Source of the DNA: an uncultured bacterium
GTDB taxonomy: Bacteria > Cyanobacteriota > Vampirovibrionia > Gastranaerophilales > Gastranaerophilaceae
DNA length: 64,000 nucleotides
NCBI GenBank assembly: GCA_902777855.1
Contig: CACYVN010000004.1
Coordinates: 62,001-126,000 of the forward strand
Direction of reading: 5' to 3'
The translations under genes and the position numbers were made by a program. Positions 22,049 to 29,390 of this stretch are shown piece after piece. Each line of letters starts with the position of its first letter. Position 1 is the first letter of the stretch. Under the pieces are notes generated by a model that ran no database searches, had not been told where the DNA came from, and saw only the letters and a list, made by a program, of their open reading frames with translations.

Positions 22049-22549
22049 TTAATCATTAAATTTGTTTAAAATAGATAATCTTGCATCATTGTATCTGTCT
22101 GCAACATTTTTAAGATACATCTTAAAATCTTCCCATTTTGATGGTTTTGTTTTCGGTGCAAATTTTGTTTCTTCTGCAGGATGAGTCGCATTGTGAATTT
22201 TAGTGTACAATTCTTTGAAAAAGTCCCTTGCACCCTCTTTTGTTTCGCTTACATTCATCGGAAAATAAACATCCTCATGACCTTTTTTAAAGACTGCAAC
22301 CTTTATATCATTAAACATGTCATTTTCAATCGGTGTTATATAAATATTCATATTTTCATGCTTTGCGTAATTATCAAGCGCACCCATAGTTTCGTTATTG
22401 ATAAACTGATTTAAACGGGGAGTTTTTCTAAGTATCCCGTTTGTGTGTATTCTTCCGTTTCTGCCAAGTACAACATTATATAATCTGTCTGCCTCATAAG
22501 AAGTAAGACAATCCAGATATTTTTGTCCACATTTTACTATTCTCGTCAT
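22049..22549 (-). CDS. Lineage-specific protein (166 aa)
   Basis: A 166-residue soluble protein without a recognised domain. It begins MTRIVKCGQKYLDCLTSYEA, has two Cys near the N terminus, an alpha/beta-looking middle (MNIYITPIENDMFNDIKVAVFKK, split here by my reading only) and a helical C-terminal part. There is no signal peptide. It ends 2 bp from the stop of the convergent small gene and is preceded by AGGAG-like sequence (AAAGGAGC) 6 bases before the ATG. Function unknown. Confidence 0.7.
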   Translation of the reverse strand: MTRIVKCGQKYLDCLTSYEADRLYNVVLGRNGRIHTNGILRKTPRLNQFINNETMGALDNYAKHENMNIYITPIENDMFNDIKVAVFKKGHEDVYFPMNVSETKEGARDFFKELYTKIHNATHPAEETKFAPKTKPSKWEDFKMYLKNVADRYNDARLSILNKFND

Positions 22550-22603
22550 AAGTTTGCTCCTTTGATTTTAGGATATACTGAATATATCCTGTTGTCAAGA
22601 AAT

Positions 22604-23659
22604 TTATGCTCTTGAAAATACTTCAACATCAACATCATCATAGGTATTTGTGTTGAAATAAGCACAAGATGCAACCATTGAAGCATTGTCGGTACAATAT
22701 TTCATAATAGGCGCATATACTTTGTATCCGTCTTTTTCAAAATCAAATATTTTTCGTCGAATTTCAGAATTTGCAGCAACTCCGCCTGCAATCACAACTT
22801 GTTTATAACCCTTTTCCTGCAGTGCTTTTTTGAGTTTTTTTGCAAGAGTTTTGGATACACATTCCTGAAAACTTGCGCATACATCATTAACTTGTTTTTC
22901 AGTCAAAGTACCGTTGCCATTTTCTTCTTTTAATTTTTTTACAAGTCTTAAAACGGCTGTTTTTAATCCGCTGAAACTGAAATTATACCCATCAACTCTT
23001 GAAATCGGAAGCTCATAGGCATTGGGATTCCCGATTTGCGCAAGCTTATCCAATTTCGGTCCTCCGGGGTACGGTAACCCTATCAATCTCGCAACTTTGT
23101 CATAGGCTTCTCCTACCGCATCATCTATTGTTTCACCTAATATTGTCTGCTTTGAATAAGATTCAACATCAATAATCTGGGTATGACCTCCGCTTATCAA
23201 GAGTGCCATAAACGGCGGTTTTAAATCTGTATCAAGATAATTTGCACAAAGGTGTGCATTGAGGTGATTTACTCCGATAAAGGGTTTGTCATGCACAAGA
23301 GCAAGTGTTTTTGCGGCATTTAATCCAACAAGCAGGCACCCGACAAGTCCGGGGCCGACAGTTCCGGCAAAGGCGGCAATATCCCGCGGTTTTAACCCTG
23401 CTTGCTCAAAAGCCTCATCAATGACAATATTTATTGCTTCCATGTGTTCTCTTGCCGCAATTTCAGGGATGACCCCGCCAAATTTTTCATGCGTTTTAAT
23501 CTGTGATGCAACAACATTTGCAATAACTTCTCTGCCGTTTTTTACGATAGCACAAGCTGTCTCGTCACAGCTCGATTCAATTGCCATGATGTAATTGTCA
23601 TAGTTTGAATCAACTCCGACTTGAACTTTTTTCCCGCTGAATAAACATTCTTTTTCCAT
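22604..23659 (-). CDS. tsaD: tRNA N6-adenosine threonylcarbamoyltransferase
   Basis: The catalytic subunit of the complex that makes t6A37 in tRNAs reading ANN codons. Motifs: AIESSCDETACAIV, GPGLVGCLLVGLNAAK, the metal-binding pair in GVNHLNAHLCAN, LISGGHTQI, YNFSFSGLKTA and the C-terminal CTDNASM. I use the ATG at 23659 (MEKECLFSG, 351 aa). A start 18 bp further upstream is open, and one at MAIESS is also conceivable, because none has a clear ribosome-binding site. About 24 extra N-terminal residues precede the usual start. Confidence 0.93.
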   Translation of the reverse strand: MEKECLFSGKKVQVGVDSNYDNYIMAIESSCDETACAIVKNGREVIANVVASQIKTHEKFGGVIPEIAAREHMEAINIVIDEAFEQAGLKPRDIAAFAGTVGPGLVGCLLVGLNAAKTLALVHDKPFIGVNHLNAHLCANYLDTDLKPPFMALLISGGHTQIIDVESYSKQTILGETIDDAVGEAYDKVARLIGLPYPGGPKLDKLAQIGNPNAYELPISRVDGYNFSFSGLKTAVLRLVKKLKEENGNGTLTEKQVNDVCASFQECVSKTLAKKLKKALQEKGYKQVVIAGGVAANSEIRRKIFDFEKDGYKVYAPIMKYCTDNASMVASCAYFNTNTYDDVDVEVFSRA

Positions 23660-23680
23660 AAAATAATTATAACGCAAAAA

Positions 23681-23705
23681 AAAACCCTTTCTTAAAGAAA
23701 GAGTT
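23681..23705 (-). terminator. Intrinsic terminator upstream of tsaD, no obvious client gene
   Basis: Read on the minus strand, a 12-bp stem (AAACTCTTTCTT with AAGAAAGGGTTT) is followed by eight or more T residues. rpsU already has its own terminator at 23885-23919, so this second terminator would end a transcript starting between 23706 and 23884, where no gene is visible. Confidence 0.7.
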
Positions 23706-23884
23706 TGGAATCTTTTTCAATTCCTCGTGTAGAAGGTTAGTGTGTAGTAGGTAGTGTATAATTTATGTCTCGTGTTTATTGTAATTATCTCTTACATGTA
23801 TATAAAGTATTTTTGGAGTATATAATTGCTATATATATTTTGTTTTGTTACAAAACTTCATAATGTCCTTAAAATAAAATCAAT
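23706..23884 (-). other. Possible small RNA segment between rpsU and tsaD
   Basis: There is no open frame of useful length on either strand. On the minus strand the half next to the terminator is AC-rich and predicted unstructured (ACACTACCTACTACACACTA), preceded by AT-rich sequence with several TATATA-like boxes. Flanking terminators on both sides fit an independent short transcript. This is inference from terminator placement. Confidence 0.3.
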
Positions 23885-23919
23885 AAAAAAGGCTGTAAAC
23901 ATAATGTTTACAGCCTTTT
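23885..23919 (-). terminator. rpsU intrinsic terminator
   Basis: AAAAAGGCTGTAAAC, a 5-base loop and GTTTACAGCCTTTTT form a strong hairpin with U tracts on both strands, starting 17 bp after the rpsU stop. Confidence 0.9.
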
Positions 23920-23935
23920 TAGTTATTTTAAAATC

Positions 23936-24109
23936 TTAAACTTTTCTTTTGCGAGCAGCTTCAGATTTGTGTTTTCTTTTTACGCTCGGTTTTTCATATC
24001 TTTCACGTTTTTTTACTTCAGAAAGAATACCGGCCTTTTGAATCTTTTTCTTAAAACGTCTTAATGCGCTTTCAATCGATTCATTTTCGCCTACCTTAAC
24101 TTCTGCCAT
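23936..24109 (-). CDS. rpsU: 30S ribosomal protein S21
   Basis: A 57-residue basic protein: [20 protein letters not shown], then [20 protein letters not shown], then [17 protein letters not shown]. This is the full bS21 pattern. S21 sits near the anti-Shine-Dalgarno end of 16S rRNA and helps initiation. A ribosome-binding site (AGGTGG) lies 11 bases before the ATG. The gene is monocistronic, with its own promoter (24151-24179) and terminator. An inverted repeat overlaps the -10 region. Confidence 0.95.
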   Translation of the reverse strand: MAEVKVGENESIESALRRFKKKIQKAGILSEVKKRERYEKPSVKRKHKSEAARKRKV

Positions 24110-24150
24110 TTTATATTTTCACCACCTTTAATGACTTGTTGTACTTGACA

Positions 24151-24179
24151 AATATACAACAAAACAAAATAAAATTCAA
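24151..24179 (-). promoter_or_regulatory. rpsU promoter with overlapping inverted repeat
   Basis: On the minus strand TTGAAT and TATATT are separated by 17 bp, about 40 bp before the ATG. An inverted repeat TGTTGTA/TACAACA spans 24138-24162 and covers the -10 box. It could be an operator or, if transcribed, an mRNA hairpin. Confidence 0.6.
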
Positions 24180-24185
24180 CTACAC

Positions 24186-24694
24186 ATAAATAATATTATG
24201 AGTAGTTCATTCTTTCTCTTTTCTTGCGATGGAAAGAGAAAGAACGAACCAAGAAAGAGAAAATACGCTGTCTCACTGCAATGCCTGACGGCATCGCTCC
24301 GCCCCCCAGATATAAGTCTATTACGTTAATACGTTTTTGTCCTAACGGACAAAAATCAATCAGGCGCCTAAAAAACGGCGCCTTTTATAATAATCTTTCA
24401 CGCGCGCGGCGTAGTTCTTAGCGTGAGTGAGCAGAGGCAGGAGCGATAGCGACAGTCGAGCAATTATGGCAGTAATGAATATTCTGCCTAATTGCGAGCG
24501 GTGCCGTTTATTGCGAACGAACAAGAGCGCTAAGAGATTTTTGCCTGAAAGGCAAAAACACATATTACCGCTTTAGCGGTCTTTTGCCGCCGTAGGCGGT
24601 ATTATAATCAGCGAAGTTTTCTTTTTGGTTCATTTCTTTTCTTTTGCCTCGCAAACAAAAGAAAAGAAATGAACTACTGATAACATATATTATG
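24186..24694 (-). repeat. Hairpin-rich dispersed element, copy B (longer, with terminal inverted repeats)
   Basis: The reverse-orientation homologue of 5431-5781, but longer. Each end is itself a hairpin: GTTCATTCTTTC...GAAAGAACGAAC at 24205-24249 and GTTCATTTCTTTTC...GAAAAGAAATGAAC at 24628-24674. These two ends match each other as inverted repeats over roughly 70 bp, including a shared loop core (TTGCGA) and outer AGTAGTTCATT. Internal hairpins include TTTTTGCCT/AGGCAAAAA, GGCGCC pairs and TTTTTGTCC/GGACAAAAA. There is no coding content. It lies between divergent rpsU and the zinc-ribbon gene. This resembles a MITE. Confidence 0.8.
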
Positions 24695-24734
24695 CAAATT
24701 TTGACTTTCTTAAAAATATTCTTATACAAAGAAT

Positions 24735-25106
24735 ATGAGATGGAGTCAGATTTTAGGTTTCAGTAAAGAATGTGAACACCCGAAGGTACCTTTGGATGTT
24801 GATTATTACTATTGCCCCGATTGTGGAGAGCTTATTGAAAACCAATGGTATCTTGTCAGGTGTGCGTCATGCGGACTTAAAGAAATTGCAACCATCAAGA
24901 ACGGAGAGATTATACCTGTTGAAAATTTCTGTCACAACTGCGGAGGCAGGGAATACAAAATTGAACGGCTTGAAAAGATTGACTGCATAAATATTAATTA
25001 TGCAGTTTTAATTAAAGCCGTAGTAAAAAATGAGTATGATGAATACTCACAAAGCTGGGTAGATGCTATCCAAACATCAAGTTACATACCCAAACTGCTG
25101 AAATAA
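24735..25106 (+). CDS. Zinc-ribbon protein
   Basis: A 123-residue soluble protein with two tandem zinc-binding sites: C-x2-C (YYCPDCGE) with C-x2-C (VRCASCGL), then CHNCGG at about residue 67. It has no recognised family beyond zinc ribbon. The C-terminal third (INYAVLIKAVV...) is unrelated to a ribbon and may be a small beta/helix domain. The 3' end overlaps the convergent spmB-like gene by 41 bp, an unusually long overlap. The start at 24735 lacks a strong ribosome-binding site. Function unknown. Confidence 0.7.
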   Translation: MRWSQILGFSKECEHPKVPLDVDYYYCPDCGELIENQWYLVRCASCGLKEIATIKNGEIIPVENFCHNCGGREYKIERLEKIDCININYAVLIKAVVKNEYDEYSQSWVDAIQTSSYIPKLLK

Positions 25107-25599
25107 TGCCGACCAAATCCGCAAGCAAACCCACAAGCAGGGCATAACGGATTTTTGAAATTTTAACGGCGCCAAAATAAACAGCAAGAACATAAAAGGT
25201 AGTTTCGCTGCTCCCGACCATTACTGCAGCGAGTTTTGTTGCGTAAGAATCCGGACCAAGATGTTCTGCAATGTCGGAAAATACACCCAGCGCAGCAGAA
25301 CCAGACAAAGAACGCACAATGGTTAAAGGCAAAACATCGGCAGGAATGTGCCATGATTTTAATAGCGGTGCAAGAAGGTTTGCAAGCATTTCTATTGCTC
25401 CGCTTGCACGAAGCATAGATATTGCAACAATTATGGCAACAAGATACGGAATAATATTTATGGCAACTTTAAACCCGTCTTTAGCACCCTGTGTAAATTC
25501 TTCATACACCGGAACTTTTTTTATCATTCCGACAAATAAGATAAGTAAAATCAAAAACGGCAAAGCCCAGAGTGATATGAGGTTCAAAATATTACTCAT
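25066..25599 (-). CDS. spmB: SpmB-like nucleoside-recognition membrane protein
   Basis: A 177-residue polytopic protein with the Gate (nucleoside recognition) domain: VAIIVAISMLRASGAIEML and SLSGSAALGVFSDIAEHLGPDS, followed by MVGSSETTFYVLAVYFGAV. In Bacillus, SpmA and SpmB act in spore core dehydration, but homologues occur widely in non-spore-formers, where they are probably transporters. It starts 4 bp inside the end of spmA (ATGA), so the two are translationally coupled. The 3' end overlaps the zinc-ribbon gene by 41 bp. Confidence 0.88.
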   Translation of the reverse strand: MSNILNLISLWALPFLILLILFVGMIKKVPVYEEFTQGAKDGFKVAINIIPYLVAIIVAISMLRASGAIEMLANLLAPLLKSWHIPADVLPLTIVRSLSGSAALGVFSDIAEHLGPDSYATKLAAVMVGSSETTFYVLAVYFGAVKISKIRYALLVGLLADLVGIISAVWVCNLMFG

Positions 25600-26246
25600 T
25601 TTGTCCCTCCATATTCAGTATTATTCCCCTCTCCCTCTGGGAGAGGGGTAGGGTGAGGGTTATATCTCTGCCCCTTCCATACCTTTTGTAAAACCTTTGA
25701 AAACACAACCGCAAAAGTAAACGCAATAATTGTAACTAAAAGAGTCGGAGCAATAATTTCAGTCGGATTTTTGTACCCGATACCGACCAAAACTGCCAAA
25801 ACTGTCGTCGGAATAAGTTGAAATCCTGCGGTATTCATCCCCAAAAACAGGCACATTGAATTTGATGCCGAAGTTTTGTCTTTATTTTCTTTTTGTAATT
25901 CCTCCATAGCCTTTATCCCGAAAGGTGTTGCGGCATTAGAAAGACCGAAAGCGTTTGCAGTAAAATTCATTGCGATATCGCCAACTGCGGGAGATTCCGG
26001 CGGAATTTCGTTAAACAAAACTTTTGTAACAGGTTTTAATATTTTTGATAAGAAGTCTATAATCCCTGATTTCTGTGCAATTTTCATCATACCGAGCCAA
26101 AATGCCATTATCCCGATTAGTGAAAATGCCACCTTGACGGATAACTCCGCACCAGACATAACTGCGTTGCAAACCTCCTGCAATTTGCCGTTTATTGCCC
26201 CGATTGCAATGGAAATTACTATCAGAAAAAAGAATATGTAATTCAT
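25596..26246 (-). CDS. spmA: SpmA-like nucleoside-recognition membrane protein
   Basis: A 216-residue membrane protein with the SpmA pattern (AFWLGMMKIAQKSGI; FTANAFGLSNAATPFGIKAM; MCLFLGMNTAGFQLIPTTV). The natural end appears to be near VLQKVWKGQRY. The last ~20 residues (NPHPTPLPEGEG...) are translated from a common GC-rich palindromic repeat at 25626-25659, so the C terminus has been lengthened by a repeat insertion. The stop then falls inside the spmB start. Confidence 0.88.
   Translation of the reverse strand: MNYIFFFLIVISIAIGAINGKLQEVCNAVMSGAELSVKVAFSLIGIMAFWLGMMKIAQKSGIIDFLSKILKPVTKVLFNEIPPESPAVGDIAMNFTANAFGLSNAATPFGIKAMEELQKENKDKTSASNSMCLFLGMNTAGFQLIPTTVLAVLVGIGYKNPTEIIAPTLLVTIIAFTFAVVFSKVLQKVWKGQRYNPHPTPLPEGEGNNTEYGGTK
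25626..25659. repeat. CCCCTCTCCC palindromic repeat within a coding end
   Basis: A CCCCTCTCCC/GGGAGAGGGG hairpin with a TCT loop, followed by TAGGGTGAGGG. This is a widespread bacterial dispersed palindrome. It lies in frame within the 3' end of the spmA-like gene and is GC-rich against its AT-rich surroundings. Confidence 0.75.
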
Positions 26247-26282
26247 AGTCTGATTATCTCACCAAAGGACAATTCGGTCAAC

Positions 26283-26310
26283 TTGAAAAAGCCAAAATTT
26301 GTAGTATAAT
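26283..26310 (+). promoter_or_regulatory. Promoter of the NfnA-like gene
   Basis: TTGAAA and TATAAT with a 16-bp spacer, 25 bp before the ATG at 26335. A ribosome-binding site (GGAGAGGG) follows. Confidence 0.65.
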
Positions 26311-26334
26311 TTTGTAAGGTACAGGAGAGGGTAA

Positions 26335-27171
26335 ATGGGATATAAGATATTATCTAAAAAAGAAATTTGTCCTAATCAATATGAAATAACAATTGATGCG
26401 CCTTATGTTGTCAGAAACGCGAAGGCAGGACAGTTTATAATTTTCAGAGTGGAAGAAGAAGGCGAAAGAGTACCTTTGACTATAGCCGATGTTGATAAAG
26501 AAAAAGGAATTTTAACTTTAGTGTTTATGGCTGTCGGTTACAGCACAAAAAAACTTGCACAACTTAATGCGGGTGATGAAATTGTTGACATTGTAGGACC
26601 TTTGGGCAAACCGACCGATATAAAAAACTACGGAACGGCGGTTTGTGTTGCCGGAGGATACGGTGCGGCACCATGCTATTTAATTTCAAAAGCACTTAAA
26701 GATGCAGGCAACAAGGTTTATATGATTTCCGGCGCAAGAACAAAAGATTTGCTTTTCTGGGAAGACAAAATGAAAAATGCATGCACGGAATTATATATGA
26801 CAACCGATGACGGTTCTTACGGTATAAAAGGTTTTGGTACAACCGTATTGCAGCAGATTATTGACAGAGAAAAAGTTGATTATGTAATTGCTGTAGGTCC
26901 CATGCCAATGATGAGAGCGGTAGCGGAACTCACAAGGGATAAAGGAATATATACAGAAGCAAGCATGAACCCTATTATGGTTGACGGTACGGGAATGTGC
27001 GGGGCTTGCAGGGTAACGGTCGGCGGGAAAACAAAGTTTGCCTGCGTTGACGGACCTGATTTTAACGCTCACGAGATAGATTTTGACGAAGTTATTAACA
27101 GAACAAAAATTTATAAAGATCAGGAACGTAAAAGAGATGAAAACTGCAATTTATTAAAACAGGGAGTATAA
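26335..27171 (+). CDS. NfnA-like FAD/NAD(P)-binding iron-sulfur oxidoreductase subunit
   Basis: A 278-residue flavoprotein of the ferredoxin-NADP reductase / sulfide dehydrogenase / PyrK group. The FAD-binding part covers residues 1-100 (RVPLTIADVD; VGPLGKP), the nucleotide-binding part 100-215 (VAGGYGAAPCY), and a [2Fe-2S] site comes near 223: Asp in MVDGTG, then C-x2-C in MCGAC and Cys in FACVDG. An Asp plus three Cys ligand set is known for NfnA. NfnA normally pairs with the larger NfnB, which would be expected directly downstream but is not encoded here. Confidence 0.85.
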   Translation: MGYKILSKKEICPNQYEITIDAPYVVRNAKAGQFIIFRVEEEGERVPLTIADVDKEKGILTLVFMAVGYSTKKLAQLNAGDEIVDIVGPLGKPTDIKNYGTAVCVAGGYGAAPCYLISKALKDAGNKVYMISGARTKDLLFWEDKMKNACTELYMTTDDGSYGIKGFGTTVLQQIIDREKVDYVIAVGPMPMMRAVAELTRDKGIYTEASMNPIMVDGTGMCGACRVTVGGKTKFACVDGPDFNAHEIDFDEVINRTKIYKDQERKRDENCNLLKQGV

Positions 27172-27183
27172 GGAGAAAAAATT

Positions 27184-27357
27184 ATGTCAGAAATGAAAAC
27201 TTGTCCTCTTACGAGTATCGGAACAGGGATTGATATGGTATGTTCCGGAGATAAATGTGCTTGGTATGTTCCGAGTGTAAAAAAATGTGCTATGTATCTT
27301 ATGGCTTATGATGCACTATTAAGTGCTAACGCAAAACAAAAAGCCGCAAAAAAGTAA
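27184..27357 (+). CDS. Small four-cysteine protein (57 aa)
   Basis: A 57-residue protein reading MSEMKTCPLTSIGTGIDMVC, then SGDKCAWYVPSVKKC, then a hydrophobic-to-Lys tail (AMYLMAYDALLSANAKQKAAKK). Cys 7, 20, 25 and 35 could bind one metal ion or cluster; the C-x4-CAWY-x-C layout recurs in small uncharacterised bacterial proteins. AAGGAG lies 9 bases before the ATG, and the gene begins 12 bp after the NfnA-like stop, so it is in the same operon. Redox or metal-handling support for that enzyme is inference. Confidence 0.7.
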   Translation: MSEMKTCPLTSIGTGIDMVCSGDKCAWYVPSVKKCAMYLMAYDALLSANAKQKAAKK

Positions 27358-27370
27358 GGTAGTTGTAGGC

Positions 27371-27562
27371 GAGTGCAACGAGCCGTACAAATACCTTATC
27401 CCGAACTTGTTTCGGGATCCCTGCAAAAAACATGGTATAATCGAGTGCAACGAGCCGTACAAATACCTTATCCCGAACTTGTTTCGGGATCCCTGCAAAA
27501 AACATGGTATAATCGAGTGCAACGAGCCGTACAAATATCTTATCCCGAGCCTGTTTCGGGAT
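27371..27562 (+). repeat. 72-bp tandem repeat (2.7 units) with a -10 box per full unit
   Basis: Units start at 27371, 27443 and 27515 with exact 72-bp spacing. Units 1 and 2 are identical; the third is partial and slightly diverged. Each contains an ATCCCGAACTTGTTTCGGGAT hairpin (one base longer than its core) and the first two end with TGGTATAATC, an extended -10 promoter box (TATAAT at 27436-27441 and 27508-27513). It fills the gap between the four-Cys gene and etfB. Confidence 0.85.
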
Positions 27563-27582
27563 TTGAGTGTAAAGGAGTCTAT

Positions 27583-28380
27583 ATGCTGAAAATCGCATTA
27601 TGTGTAAAACAGGTGCCTGATACGACAGATATCAGATGGACCGAGAATAATACCATTCAGAGAGAAGGAGTTGAAAGCGTTATTAATCCTTATGATGTTT
27701 ATGCGGCGGAATTTGCTTTAAAAATAAAAGAAGCTTTAAAAGATGTTGAAATAACTGTCTTTACAATGGGACCAAGTCAGGCAGATGAAATGCTGAGAAA
27801 ACTTCTTGCAATAGGCTGCGACAGAGCTGTTTTAATTTCTGACAGAAAATTTGCCGGAGCAGATACTTATGCAACTGGAAAAACAATTTCTTCCGCAATC
27901 AAAACCGAACTTCCCGATTTTGATTTAATCGTTTGCGGTCAGTTTGCGGTTGATGGTGATACTGCACAGACAGGACCTTGTATTGCAGAATTTTTAAACA
28001 TTCCGCAGGTTACTTATACAAAAAGTTTTGAAAAAGTCGACAAAAAATTCATTGAACTTAAAAGAGTTTTGGATGAAGGAATTGAACGGGTAAAAGTTAC
28101 TTATCCGGCATTAGTTTGCATTTTGGAGGATAAATTTGAACCCAGACGACCGACAATCAACGGGATTAAAATTGCATCGAAACAAGAAATCAGAGTTTGT
28201 GATGCACAAACTATCGGTTTGGAACCGGAACAAGTCGGATTAAAAGGGTCTCCAACATATGTCAGCAAGGCATTTCGCAACATGTCAAACCATAATGCAC
28301 AAAAATTTGAACTCTCAACAGAAGAAAGCGTAAAACTTTTAGACGAAAAAATTAAATCTTTGGAGGTACAAAATGCCTGA
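27583..28380 (+). CDS. etfB: Electron transfer flavoprotein, beta subunit
   Basis: A 265-residue EtfB/FixA subunit that carries electrons between flavin dehydrogenases and a quinone or ferredoxin pool. The N terminus LKIALCVKQVPDTTDIRW is typical, followed by VINPYDVYAAEFALKIKE, the nucleotide-binding VCGQFAVDGDTAQTGP and LEDKFEPRRPTINGI. The start is fixed at 27583 by AAAGGAG; the frame is open for 70 codons upstream only because it reads through the tandem repeat. It overlaps etfA by 8 bp. Confidence 0.93.
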   Translation: MLKIALCVKQVPDTTDIRWTENNTIQREGVESVINPYDVYAAEFALKIKEALKDVEITVFTMGPSQADEMLRKLLAIGCDRAVLISDRKFAGADTYATGKTISSAIKTELPDFDLIVCGQFAVDGDTAQTGPCIAEFLNIPQVTYTKSFEKVDKKFIELKRVLDEGIERVKVTYPALVCILEDKFEPRRPTINGIKIASKQEIRVCDAQTIGLEPEQVGLKGSPTYVSKAFRNMSNHNAQKFELSTEESVKLLDEKIKSLEVQNA

Positions 28381-29371
28381 AAAAGAGAGTAACGGCATAA
28401 TGTTATATGCTCAGTTAACACATGAAAATTATATTCATACCGTATTTTTTGAACTGCTTGAAAAAGCGCACGAACTATCACAAAAGCTCGGCGGGATTGA
28501 GATTAGTGCGGTTTGTTTTACTTCCCCCGATACTATAGAGGGTTTTAAAGATGCATTCAGGAATATGGGTGTTAATAAAGTCTATTATTTTGAAGATACA
28601 CGATTAGCAAATTATTCAACAGAATACTATTCAAAGCTTTTTGTGAATCTTATTCAGGAAGTTAAACCTGAAATTTTGCTTATCGGTGCTACTAATCAGG
28701 GCAGAGATTTGGCTCCGAGAATTTCGAGCTCACTGCATACGGGTTTAACGGCAGACTGTATTGAACTTGATATAAATGAAAAAGGTCAGCTTGCAGCAAC
28801 CAGACCGACTTTTGGGGGAGAACTTATGGCAACCATTCTTTGCAAAAATTACCCTCAGATGGCTACAGTAAGACCGAATGTTTTTAAGGTTCACAATGTT
28901 GATTATCACGTTGATACAGAGTTTATAAAAAAAGATACATCGATTTTAGATGAACTAAAAAATCACGTTGAAATTCTTGAATTTAAAAAGACAATTGAAA
29001 ACGAAATTAATGACCTTGATAATGCAGATATCATTGTTGCCGGCGGAATGGGTTTGAAAAATGAAAAAGGATTTGAACTTTTACAAAAATTTGCAAATAA
29101 AATTGGCGGGACTGTTGCCGCAACAAGACCTGCGGTTGAAAACGGGCTTGCTCCGCACTCTGTTCAAATAGGACAGACAGGGAAAACCGTCAGACCTAAA
29201 CTTTATATCGCCTGCGGAATATCAGGTTCCATTCAGCATACCGTAGGAATGGACAAATCAGAGCATATTATTGCAATAAACAATGACCCCGATGCGCAGA
29301 TTTTCAATATCGCAGATACGGGAATTGTCGGGGATTTCTTTGAAATTGTACAAAAATATTTGGAATCATAA
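28373..29371 (+). CDS. etfA: Electron transfer flavoprotein, alpha subunit
   Basis: A 332-residue EtfA/FixB subunit binding FAD in its C-terminal domain. Landmarks: LLIGATNQGRDLAPRISSSL, LTADCIELD, FGGELMATILC, IVAGGMGLKNEKGFEL, RPAVENGLAP, QIGQTGKTVRPKLYIACGIS and the closing IADTGIVGDFFEIV. It begins 8 bp inside etfB. No acyl-CoA or lactate dehydrogenase gene is adjacent, so the electron donor is not shown; the NfnA-like gene upstream might belong to the same electron circuit. Confidence 0.93.
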   Translation: MPEKESNGIMLYAQLTHENYIHTVFFELLEKAHELSQKLGGIEISAVCFTSPDTIEGFKDAFRNMGVNKVYYFEDTRLANYSTEYYSKLFVNLIQEVKPEILLIGATNQGRDLAPRISSSLHTGLTADCIELDINEKGQLAATRPTFGGELMATILCKNYPQMATVRPNVFKVHNVDYHVDTEFIKKDTSILDELKNHVEILEFKKTIENEINDLDNADIIVAGGMGLKNEKGFELLQKFANKIGGTVAATRPAVENGLAPHSVQIGQTGKTVRPKLYIACGISGSIQHTVGMDKSEHIIAINNDPDAQIFNIADTGIVGDFFEIVQKYLES

Positions 29372-29390
29372 GTTAGTACATAAGCCTGTT

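Noticed and set aside
25066-26246. Evidence for sporulation
   Set aside because: SpmA/SpmB and the GerMN protein occur in many non-spore-formers, and no core sporulation gene is in the window.
27371-27562. CRISPR-like array
   Set aside because: The units are head-to-tail 72-bp copies without variable spacers and no cas genes are present.
27373-27582. N-terminal extension of EtfB by 70 residues
   Set aside because: The extension is translated tandem repeat; a clear AAAGGAG and a standard EtfB N terminus fix the start at 27583. It stays open only because the unit length is divisible by three.
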